Shown here: positions 1-6,832 of the stretch, in pieces | Numbering within the stretch: the first letter of the stretch is position 1 | How the letters are laid out: each line of letters begins with the position of its first letter | NCBI GenBank assembly: GCA_964612465.1 | Contig: CAZTDF010000045.1 | Location: 1 to 25,943 of the forward strand | Direction of reading: 5' to 3' | Origin: JAFGPJ01 sp964612465 | GTDB taxonomy: Bacteria; Planctomycetota; Phycisphaerae; Sedimentisphaerales; Anaerobacaceae | DNA: 25,943 bases | Made by a program: the position numbers and the translations under genes | The notes under the pieces: model-generated | The model's input: only the letters and a program-made list of their open reading frames with translations | Databases searched by the model: none | What the model was told of the DNA's origin: nothing

Positions 1-2
1 GT

Positions 3-31
3 TTGACACAACCTTTGGCGGACTATACACT
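3..31 (+). promoter_or_regulatory. Candidate sigma-70-type promoter for the first gene
   Basis: A perfect -35 box TTGACA (3-8) is followed, after 17 bases, by TACACT (26-31), a 4/6 match to the -10 consensus. An overlapping TATACA at 24-29 would give a 15-base spacer. The start codon lies about 30 bases downstream, preceded by a Shine-Dalgarno-like AAGGGAGA. This rests on motif matching only. Confidence 0.4.
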
Positions 32-60
32 TTTCATGTAAGCTAAGGGAGAATAACACA

Positions 61-372
61 ATGATCCAAAGTGAACGAGACTATAGCGAAGAAATAGCCA
101 TTCTCTGTAAGCAACATAATGTGAAATACATGGGATTGCGAGGCTCATCTTTCGACCAGGAGAATATTGGCACTGAAGAGCCCGAAATATGTTTTATCGT
201 GGAATTTTTTCCAATGGAACCTAAGGAGTATGGCAGGTGCTACTTTGGATTGGAGAAGGAGCTTGAAAACCTGTTTAGCCGTGAAGTCATCTTGTGTGAC
301 ATTACCGGCATAACTCTTCCGGAATTATTGCGGCCATTAACTAAGCGCAAGACCGACATATATAAAGCCTGA
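61..372 (+). CDS. Degenerate MNT-type nucleotidyltransferase-fold protein (antitoxin-like)
   Basis: This is a 103-residue cytosolic protein with no signal peptide. Its layout matches the minimal nucleotidyltransferase (MNT/MntA-like) family: a GS motif (GLRGSSF, about residues 25-31), a strand reading EICFIVEF, a helix LEKELENLF and a closing LRPL near the end. Active members carry GSx9-10-DxD. Here the two aspartates are replaced (EPEIC in place of the usual DSDID), so catalysis is probably lost. Family members usually pair with a HEPN toxin, but no HEPN-like gene follows in the next 300 bases; a partner could lie upstream, outside the window. The ATG is preceded by AAGGGAGA at good spacing. 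Family assignment is by eye and moderately sure; the loss of the DxD is directly visible. Confidence 0.6.
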   Translation: MIQSERDYSEEIAILCKQHNVKYMGLRGSSFDQENIGTEEPEICFIVEFFPMEPKEYGRCYFGLEKELENLFSREVILCDITGITLPELLRPLTKRKTDIYKA

Positions 373-610
373 AGCACGATAATACCTGAGCGATGTCATG
401 TGGAGTTAAGTCGTCACCATAAATTATTAGCTCCAACGATGAAAGCAGTCGTGGTTTTTCTTATGGAAAATCACTAAAACTCAAACATCCTCTACGAAAC
501 AATCGCCGCCATCTACAAAAGGCTTTCTCCTGCCTAAAACATGCTCTGAAAGTTGCGTTTTATTATCTGGCATTTTTGTCCAGCACACGCAATTGTATTC
601 TTGCTATCCG

Positions 611-624
611 TATCGAATTCGATA
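611..624. promoter_or_regulatory. 14-bp perfect palindrome, possible operator
   Basis: TATCGAATTCGATA is a perfect inverted repeat ending four bases before the putative -35 box of the following gene. Its position just upstream of a promoter fits a dimeric regulator site. No regulator gene adjoins it, so the role is inferred only from position and symmetry. Confidence 0.3.
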
Positions 625-627
625 TAC

Positions 628-655
628 TTGTTTGCGAGAGGTTGATGTATATAAT
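628..655 (+). promoter_or_regulatory. Candidate promoter of the TolB/FGE/HDAC/AlgI operon
   Basis: A perfect -10 box TATAAT (650-655) lies 16 bases after TTGTTT (628-633), a weak -35. The predicted transcript would start near 662, leaving a very short leader with a GAGG Shine-Dalgarno at 666-669 before the ATG at 674. All genes from 674 to 10605 lie downstream on the same strand. Confidence 0.45.
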
Positions 656-673
656 TAGGTAGAATGAGGTTAT

Positions 674-1762
674 ATGGGCAAGCATTACAGCGTCACATCG
701 AAAAGGTTTTCTGGAACAAGTGTCATCATTTTTTTGTCTTCGTTGTTGTTTTTTAGTATGATCGGTGAAGCATTTTGCGGCCCACAAACCGAAAGCAGGC
801 AAAGGTTGAAAAAGATGCCCTATCCGCGTGAGGAGATTGAGCTCGGGGAAATTCCTTTTAAGATATTATTCGAAACCTATCGTGAGACCGACGGGAAACT
901 TAACTGGGAGCTGTACCAGATGAATGCCGACGGCTCCGATCAGGTCAATCTTACCCGAACGCCCGATCTGGATGAAATGTATCCCCACGCTTCCCCTGAC
1001 GGTACGAAGATAAGCTTCGTTGTTGACGAGGGAAGAGGAAGGAACAAGGTTCGCAGTGTCTATTATATGAATATCGACGGGACAGGAAGGGTCAAGGTTG
1101 CTACAAACGCTCGCCAGGCGTGCTGGAGTCCTGACGGCAAAAGCATCGCATATCTGAGGGGAGAGTACGATCGCTACAGCACAAGAGAGTATGCGACATC
1201 GGAACTTGTTATTTACAATCTGCAGAGCGCCGAGCATAAACCGCATCCGAATACATCCCTGCATCACATTTACGCGATCTGCTGGTCGCCCGACGGCAAC
1301 TGGTTTTTCGCTGCCGTGCATGGGGGCATGGAGTACAGCGATACCGTTCTGGCTTTCGATGCCGATGGAACAAGGGTCTTTGATCTGGAGAAGTGGGGGG
1401 TCAGGGGATGCAGGCCGGACCTCAGCCGAGACGGCAAAAGAATGACATGGGGTGAAACGGACTGGGATTTGTGTGTGGGCGATATTGACCTGTCCGGCCT
1501 CGAGCCCAAGGTCTATAATGTGCAAAAAATTGTCCAATGTCTGCGTGCGGCAAAAGTCTATCATGTGGATTTCTCGCCGGACGGCAAGTATATTGCGTTC
1601 AGCTTCGGTCCTTCAAGAGGCGGACAGCAGGTGGGAGGCAGAGCAAGGGGCTGGAATATCTGTGTAACCGACCTGTCAGGAAAATGGGTCAAAATTACCA
1701 CGGACGGCAGCCACAACAAAGAACCCGATTGGGTACCGATCCCATCAACAACCACTGAATAA
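674..1762 (+). CDS. Secreted TolB-like (PD40) beta-propeller protein, copy 1
   Basis: This 362-residue protein has an N-terminal hydrophobic export signal (about residues 17-36, ending near EAFCG). The body is made of PD40/TolB-type blades recognisable by repeated SPDGK signatures: ASPDGTK, WSPDGKS, WSPDGNW, SRDGKR and FSPDGKY, with a closing EPDWVP. Such six-bladed propellers act as extracytoplasmic binding or scaffolding domains; TolB itself is periplasmic, but nothing here indicates a Tol-Pal role. The Shine-Dalgarno GAGG sits six bases before the ATG. The next gene, 10 bases downstream, encodes a close paralogue, so the pair is a tandem duplication and almost surely co-transcribed. The specific ligand is unknown. 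Confidence 0.8.
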   Translation: MGKHYSVTSKRFSGTSVIIFLSSLLFFSMIGEAFCGPQTESRQRLKKMPYPREEIELGEIPFKILFETYRETDGKLNWELYQMNADGSDQVNLTRTPDLDEMYPHASPDGTKISFVVDEGRGRNKVRSVYYMNIDGTGRVKVATNARQACWSPDGKSIAYLRGEYDRYSTREYATSELVIYNLQSAEHKPHPNTSLHHIYAICWSPDGNWFFAAVHGGMEYSDTVLAFDADGTRVFDLEKWGVRGCRPDLSRDGKRMTWGETDWDLCVGDIDLSGLEPKVYNVQKIVQCLRAAKVYHVDFSPDGKYIAFSFGPSRGGQQVGGRARGWNICVTDLSGKWVKITTDGSHNKEPDWVPIPSTTTE

Positions 1763-1772
1763 AGGAGAAAAT

Positions 1773-2852
1773 ATGAAAAATCAGTGCTGCACTGAGATAC
1801 GTAAGGTATCTGAGGGAACAATCCGTATCGTTTTGGTCCTCTTGCTGAGCCTTCTACTAATGAATGAAACCATCTGTCAATCAAAGGCAGTTGAGCCGGG
1901 GCGGAAAAAAGTCCCGTCACCAAAATCTGCACTGAAGCTCACAGATATCCCGTTTAAGATTGTGTACGAGAGCTACCGCGAGACAAACGGCAAGAAAAAT
2001 TGGGAGCTTTATTTGATTAACGCCGACGGTTCGAATCCTGTGAATCTCACGCGCAGTTCAAATGTCGATGAGATGTATCCTCACGCGTCACCGGACGGCG
2101 GCAAAATCTGCTTTGTCGCTGATGAGATGGTGAACGGCAGGAAAATTCGGAATGTCTACTATATGAACATAGACGGCTCCGGGCGGACCAAAGTGGCCGA
2201 CAACGCCCGGCAGGGATGCTGGAGTCCCGGCGGCAAGACCATCGCCTATCTCAAGGGAGAATTCGAACGCTATTCGGCCAAAGATTACGCCACGAAGGGG
2301 ATTTTCCTTTACGATCTTCAGACACGCAAACATAGACAGCACCCGAACAAGGGCCTGCACCATCTCTACAATATCTGCTACTCGCCCGACGGCAACTGGT
2401 TTCTTGCGACCGTCCACGGCGGCATGGGTTATGAGCACGCCATCCTCGCGATCGAAGCGGATGGAACCGGTGTGTTCGATCTGACGAAGTTCAAAGTCAC
2501 GGGTTGCCGGCCTGACTCCAGGTTCGACGGCAGACAGATCACATGGGGAGCAACCGACTGGGATTTGTGCGTGGGCAACATCGACCTGGCCTCCTCAGAG
2601 CCTAAGGTGACTGATGTTCATATCATTGTCACATGTGAAAAAGAATGTGAGGTGTACCATACGGACTTTTCGCCGGACGGCAAGTACATCACCTTCAGTT
2701 ACGGCCCGGAGGCGAACGAACAGGTAGGCGGCAAGGCCCCGGGATGGAATATCTGCGTCAGCGATCTGGACGGGACATGGGTGCAGGTCACGACCGATGG
2801 AAACCAGAACAAGGAGCCTGATTGGGTTCCGGTGCGGGCGACGAATCGTTAA
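1773..2852 (+). CDS. Secreted TolB-like (PD40) beta-propeller protein, copy 2
   Basis: This 359-residue protein is a paralogue of its upstream neighbour, aligning over nearly the full length and roughly two-thirds identical by eye. Shared stretches include INADGSN versus MNADGSD, NVDEMYPHASPDG versus DLDEMYPHASPDG, and TDWDLCVG. It has an N-terminal signal peptide (hydrophobic core about residues 18-31, followed by ICQSKAV) and the same set of SPDGK-type blades. One blade has SPGGK in place of SPDGK. A strong Shine-Dalgarno AAAGGAGA precedes the ATG, and the 10-base gap to the gene before indicates one operon. The function beyond an exported beta-propeller cannot be read from the sequence. 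Confidence 0.8.
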   Translation: MKNQCCTEIRKVSEGTIRIVLVLLLSLLLMNETICQSKAVEPGRKKVPSPKSALKLTDIPFKIVYESYRETNGKKNWELYLINADGSNPVNLTRSSNVDEMYPHASPDGGKICFVADEMVNGRKIRNVYYMNIDGSGRTKVADNARQGCWSPGGKTIAYLKGEFERYSAKDYATKGIFLYDLQTRKHRQHPNKGLHHLYNICYSPDGNWFLATVHGGMGYEHAILAIEADGTGVFDLTKFKVTGCRPDSRFDGRQITWGATDWDLCVGNIDLASSEPKVTDVHIIVTCEKECEVYHTDFSPDGKYITFSYGPEANEQVGGKAPGWNICVSDLDGTWVQVTTDGNQNKEPDWVPVRATNR

Positions 2853-2885
2853 AAAAATGAAAATGATTATTCAGGAATCGAGCCG

Positions 2886-3770
2886 ATGCGGATGCGATTG
2901 ACTCAAGTGACAATAGGAATCGTTTGCCTGCTACTTATGTTGCCCGCCGGCACCGGATGCCGACGCAGCGAGCAGACCGGCAGCAAGCCCCCGGTGTTCA
3001 AGACCAAAACCGGTATCGAAATGGTCGTCATTCCCGCCGGCTGGTTCGAGATGGGAAGCGAAAAGGGAGCGCCCGACGAAGCTCCCGCACACAAGGTGTG
3101 GATCGATTCTTTCCTCATGGACAGATATGAAGTGATCCAGGAGCAATATACTAAGTTAGTCGGAGCCAATCCCTCCTCCTTTAAGGGCTCCGGCAGACCG
3201 GTAGATACGGTAACATGGACGGACGCCGTTTTGTATTGTAATCTCCGTTCCAGAGCCGAGGGTCTTGAGCCTTGTTATGATAAGAAAGATGAGACATGGC
3301 GGTGCAATTTTGAGGCAAATGGATACCGGCTTCCCACGGAGGCGGAATGGGAATACGCCTGCCGTGCGGGGACGGAAAGAGAATACTATTTTGGCAGTAA
3401 CCCGCGCGCACCGAAAAAACACGCTTGGTACGTTGACAACTCGTCCAAAAAGACCCACCCTGTGGGGCAAAAAGAACCTAACCAATGGGGACTTTATGAC
3501 ATGTACGGTAATGTTGCCGAATGGTGCAATGATGTATATGGCGAAAACTACTATAAGACGAGCCCGTCGAAGAATCCCCATGGACCTGAGGAAGGAGAAA
3601 TAAAAGTGTTGCGCGGCGGAGGATGGCAAGACCGCATAGGCAGTCTTCGCTCGTCCTGGCGTGCAGGTGAGAATTGCAGCTTTGTAGATGCTTGTGTTAT
3701 GGATAGTATGGGGTTCCGTTGTGCAAGAAATGCGCCTCAAAGCATTTTGCTTCAACAAGATCAAAGTTAG
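2886..3770 (+). CDS. FGE-sulfatase-domain lipoprotein without the catalytic cysteines
   Basis: This 294-residue protein starts with a signal sequence ending in PAGTGC, a plausible lipobox placing the mature Cys at residue 25. Residues about 40-285 form a formylglycine-generating-enzyme (SUMF1-type) domain: MVVIPAGWFEMGS, LPTEAEWEYACRAG, WGLYDMYGNVAEWCND, LRGGGW and GFRCARN. True FGE uses two cysteines in an RGGSxxCxxxxC context. Here the segment reads RGGGWQDRIGSL, so both are absent and sulfatase-activating activity is unlikely. Relatives of this kind are often binding or accessory enzymes with the C-type-lectin-like fold. No sulfatase gene is present in the window. A paralogous domain occurs in the gene at 4992. 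Confidence 0.82.
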   Translation: MRMRLTQVTIGIVCLLLMLPAGTGCRRSEQTGSKPPVFKTKTGIEMVVIPAGWFEMGSEKGAPDEAPAHKVWIDSFLMDRYEVIQEQYTKLVGANPSSFKGSGRPVDTVTWTDAVLYCNLRSRAEGLEPCYDKKDETWRCNFEANGYRLPTEAEWEYACRAGTEREYYFGSNPRAPKKHAWYVDNSSKKTHPVGQKEPNQWGLYDMYGNVAEWCNDVYGENYYKTSPSKNPHGPEEGEIKVLRGGGWQDRIGSLRSSWRAGENCSFVDACVMDSMGFRCARNAPQSILLQQDQS

Positions 3771-3947
3771 GACGTCGATGCGCATTTCGACAACATTACA
3801 GTAGCCAAATCGGAGTCTGCAGACATAGGAGTATCGTCGAAGGTTTGTGCGAGTTTCGGCGGAACTCTGAAAGCCCTGGAAAATGCTCTTGACTTTGCGA
3901 AAAACAGTTGTAATCTACAAACATATTTCCTGGGGCGAAAAATATGA
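3771..3947 (+). other. In-frame open stretch after the FGE stop, ending at the next gene's start
   Basis: After the TAG that ends the FGE gene, the same reading frame stays open for 58 codons and closes with a TGA overlapping the next ATG (ATGA at 3944-3947). The translation begins DVDAHFDNITVAK. There is no methionine start in it. It may be a relic of a longer protein, a read-through tail or chance. I do not call it a gene. Confidence 0.3.
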
Positions 3948-4954
3948 ACGTTTACTCAAAGATTACATTGCTGTTGGCGTTTGGTATTGCCGCAATGTGT
4001 CACGGCGAAGAAAAACAGTCAATTGGAGCAGAATGGCAAATGCCGGTGCTTTGTAACCCGTTTGCCAAGCCGAGGGTTCAGGACCTGAAGGAAGAGCTGC
4101 GAAGGACGGGATATCGACTCGTCATTTCCATTCATCCGAGCAGCCCTGACGAATCGAAAGGACAGACCCTTTCGCGAGATCTGTACATTATCAACGCCGA
4201 CGGGACCGGGCTGGAGCAATTCACTAATACACCACACAAGGACGAACGCGCACCTCGCACGTCTCCAAACGGAGAGTTCTTCACTTATAACCAGGGCAAG
4301 TATCTTGTGGACACCAGGACCCTCAAAACGAAAAAAATCGACGGAGATTATGTCTGGACACCGGACAGCAGTAGCACTGTTCGGTGCGGCCGCGAGGGCA
4401 TTGTCTATACGGATATCCGCACCGGACAGAAAAGCGTTCCCATCCCCGTAAAGCAAAACGTGTGGCTTGCGGATATGACCTCCGACGGCGAGTGGTTCAT
4501 CTTTGAGATTCGCGACTACCTTGGCCGCCAATATACGATAGATTTCATGTCGTCAAAGGGAGGCGAGATACGAAAGATGCCAAATTATCCCGGGGATTTC
4601 GGCGAGTGTCATCCCGCTTTCTCTCCCGACGGCAAATGGATGTGCTGGAACGCCGGCGGGGGAATCGCTATTCGCAAGTTCGACCCATCTCTGCCGGGTG
4701 GCACCGACGGTAAAATAATCAATCCGCCCGACAATGCGGAGGTCATGGGTCAAGATCCTTGTGGTCGGTGGTCGCACTGCGGGCGATACATAGCATACGT
4801 TAAGATCCCTTCAAACGGCAGTTGGAGAGTACATAGTCCTCTCTGTATTCTTCGTGTTGCTGACGGCAAAACCATCACTATCAGTCCACCTGGATGGGTC
4901 GGCCATCACTGGGATTATGACTGGATTCCGCCGACCTTCGAGTCCAGGCCTTAA
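3944..4954 (+). CDS. Secreted TolB-like beta-propeller protein, third and divergent copy
   Basis: This 336-residue protein has a clear signal peptide (MNVYSKITLLLAFGIAAMC, cleavage near HGEE). The mature part contains PD40-like units: LYIINADGTG, TSPNGEF, TSDGEWF and FSPDGKWMCW, with a closing WDYDWIPP that parallels the EPDWVP end of the two upstream propellers. It is much more diverged from them than they are from each other. A GGGGCG sequence before the ATG may act as Shine-Dalgarno. It lies between two FGE-domain lipoproteins, so the operon reads propeller, propeller, FGE, propeller, FGE, which suggests that propeller and FGE proteins function as partners. The ligand is unknown. Confidence 0.75.
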   Translation: MNVYSKITLLLAFGIAAMCHGEEKQSIGAEWQMPVLCNPFAKPRVQDLKEELRRTGYRLVISIHPSSPDESKGQTLSRDLYIINADGTGLEQFTNTPHKDERAPRTSPNGEFFTYNQGKYLVDTRTLKTKKIDGDYVWTPDSSSTVRCGREGIVYTDIRTGQKSVPIPVKQNVWLADMTSDGEWFIFEIRDYLGRQYTIDFMSSKGGEIRKMPNYPGDFGECHPAFSPDGKWMCWNAGGGIAIRKFDPSLPGGTDGKIINPPDNAEVMGQDPCGRWSHCGRYIAYVKIPSNGSWRVHSPLCILRVADGKTITISPPGWVGHHWDYDWIPPTFESRP

Positions 4955-4991
4955 AGAGAAAAGCGAGGGATTGTGAGTGAGAGATAGACCT

Positions 4992-6821
4992 ATGAAACTG
5001 ACAGCAGAAATCCTGTTTTTGATTCCATTTATTCTCTTTGGGATATCCTGTAAAAAAGTCGATGACTATGGAACTCCAAAGAAACCAAAGGTTATCACGA
5101 CGAAGTCCGGCATAGAAATGGTTGCTGTTCCGGGCGGGTGGTTCGAGATGGGAAGCGAGAAAGGAGGATCCGACGAGAGGCCCGTGCATAAAGTGTGGGT
5201 CAGCCCGTTCTGGATGGGCGTTTACGAAGTGACGCAGGACCAGTTCAAAAAGTATCAACTGCCAGATCCTTCTCACTTCAAGAATCCGGACAATCCTTTA
5301 GAGCAGATCAACTGGACGGACGCAACCATGTACTGCAATGAACGGTCGCTTGCAGAAGGACTTGAGCCCTGCTATGATGAAGAAACCTGGGACTGCAACT
5401 TTGCCGCCAACGGATACAGACTGCCCACGGAGGCCGAGTGGGAATATGCCTGCCGGGCGGGAACAAGCACGGAATACAGTTTTGGCAACAATAAAGCAAA
5501 GCTGAGAACCTTTGGCTGGTGCGTTGACAACTCAACCGGAAAGACCCATACTGGCGGGCAAAAGCAGCCCAATCCGTGGGGCCTATACGACATGCACGGC
5601 AACGTGGCGGAATGGTGTAATGATTTGTATGCCGGGAATTATTACAGCCAAAGCTCCGAGAAAGACCCAAGAGGCCCGAAAGAGGGAAAGGAAAGGGTCC
5701 TGCGGGGCGGGTCCTGGAAATCAAGCGCCGAGACATGCCGGTCGGCGTATCGATCAAGCGATCCATCCATCGACGATACGTGCCTGGCAAGTGACGCCAT
5801 CGGATTTAGGTGTGTCAGAAACGCACCTGACAAAGTATCAAGCGAGCCAAAAATGAATAGTGAAAAACAAACGCAAAACACGGCTAAAACGGGACTGATT
5901 TATGATGACATATACACCGAGCATAAAACCACTCCCGGTCACCCGGAAAGCCCGGAGAGACTTATCCGGATAATCAGGCAGCTTAAGGCCGGAGGACTCT
6001 ATTCTCAACTTCTCGAACTGAAACCCTTGCCGGCCGACCGGCACTGGATCGAGACGATTCACGCGCCCGAGTACATCGACCGGGCCAGAAGCAGCTCTGA
6101 GAACGGAGCCGGGTATCTGGATAGCGGGGATGTTCCGATATCGCGAAAGTCTTATGAAGCTGCGGTAATGGCGGCGGGGGGGGTGCTCACCGCAATCGAC
6201 GCTGTCATGGAGCAGAAAGTCACTAACGCTTTCTGCGCCGTACGCCCGCCCGGTCACCACGCCCTTGAAAATAGAGCGATGGGATTCTGTATATTTAATA
6301 ACGTAGCCATCGGCACGCGGTACATTCAGGCCAAACACAACCTGCCAAAGGTCCTCATCGTGGATTGGGACGTGCACCACGGCAACGGAACGCAGGCGGC
6401 GTTTTACGATGACCCGAACGTGCTGTACTTCAGCGTCCACCAGTACCCCTTCTATCCGGGCAGTGGGAGCCGGGCCGAACAGGGCAGCGGAAAAGGCCTG
6501 CATACCAACATTAATGTCCCATTGCCGGCCGGTTCCGGAGACGAGAGCTACGTCAAAGCGTTCGAAGAGATACTGGCGCCTGCAGCCTCTTCGTTTGCTC
6601 CGGATTTCATTCTTGTCTCTGCGGGATTCGACGCGCACGAAGGCGATCTGCTCGGCGGCATGAGAGTCACTGAGCAGGGATTTGCGAAACTGACGCAGAT
6701 TGTCAAGAGTATCGCCGAGAAGTGCTGTGCGGGCCGGCTGGTTTCCGTACTTGAAGGCGGCTATAGACTGGAAGGTCTTGCCGCGTCGGTCGAGGCACAC
6801 ATTCGCGTATTAATGCAATAG
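4992..6821 (+). CDS. Lipoprotein fusing an FGE-type domain to a histone-deacetylase-like amidohydrolase
   Basis: The chosen ATG gives a 609-residue protein beginning MKLTAEILFLIPFILFGISC, a lipoprotein signal with Cys20. A GTG 15 bases upstream is in frame but would spoil the signal. Residues about 35-280 are an FGE-sulfatase domain (WFEMGS, LPTEAEWEYACRAG, MHGNVAEWCND, GFRCVRN); the catalytic region reads RGGSWKSSAETC, keeping only the second of the two FGE cysteines. From about residue 300 to the end is a complete class-II-HDAC / acetylpolyamine-amidohydrolase domain with PPGHHA (His422, His423), DWDVHHGNG (Asp460 and His462 zinc ligands), SAGFDAH (Asp547) and GGY (Tyr591), so it looks active. 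These enzymes remove acetyl groups from amines and are normally cytosolic; the anchor would put this one outside the membrane. An internal ATG at 5853 could also start a free 322-residue HDAC. An AlgI-type acyltransferase follows after 11 bases. Confidence 0.85.
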   Translation: MKLTAEILFLIPFILFGISCKKVDDYGTPKKPKVITTKSGIEMVAVPGGWFEMGSEKGGSDERPVHKVWVSPFWMGVYEVTQDQFKKYQLPDPSHFKNPDNPLEQINWTDATMYCNERSLAEGLEPCYDEETWDCNFAANGYRLPTEAEWEYACRAGTSTEYSFGNNKAKLRTFGWCVDNSTGKTHTGGQKQPNPWGLYDMHGNVAEWCNDLYAGNYYSQSSEKDPRGPKEGKERVLRGGSWKSSAETCRSAYRSSDPSIDDTCLASDAIGFRCVRNAPDKVSSEPKMNSEKQTQNTAKTGLIYDDIYTEHKTTPGHPESPERLIRIIRQLKAGGLYSQLLELKPLPADRHWIETIHAPEYIDRARSSSENGAGYLDSGDVPISRKSYEAAVMAAGGVLTAIDAVMEQKVTNAFCAVRPPGHHALENRAMGFCIFNNVAIGTRYIQAKHNLPKVLIVDWDVHHGNGTQAAFYDDPNVLYFSVHQYPFYPGSGSRAEQGSGKGLHTNINVPLPAGSGDESYVKAFEEILAPAASSFAPDFILVSAGFDAHEGDLLGGMRVTEQGFAKLTQIVKSIAEKCCAGRLVSVLEGGYRLEGLAASVEAHIRVLMQ

Positions 6822-6832
6822 AAAGTCACGAG

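Larger units (their letters stand above)
373..673. other. Gene-free stretch, AT-rich
   Basis: No open frame here has credible coding character. The first 230 bases hold nothing I recognise. The last 65 bases hold a 14-bp palindrome and a promoter for the next gene, listed separately. Confidence 0.6.

Noticed and set aside
866..1564. A 232-codon open frame on the minus strand opposite the first propeller gene
   Set aside because: It lies wholly within a clear TolB-like gene, and its translation has no family features.
674..2852. The two propeller genes as true tolB of a Tol-Pal system
   Set aside because: No tolA, tolQ, tolR or pal gene is nearby, and only the generic PD40 blades are shared.
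3156..3785. A 209-codon open frame on the minus strand over the FGE gene
   Set aside because: The plus-strand FGE domain is unmistakable; the antisense frame has an unnatural composition.
5838..6800. A 320-codon open frame on the minus strand opposite the HDAC domain
   Set aside because: It mirrors a gene with full HDAC motifs, its translation shows no recognisable domain or signal, and the plus-strand gene is certain.
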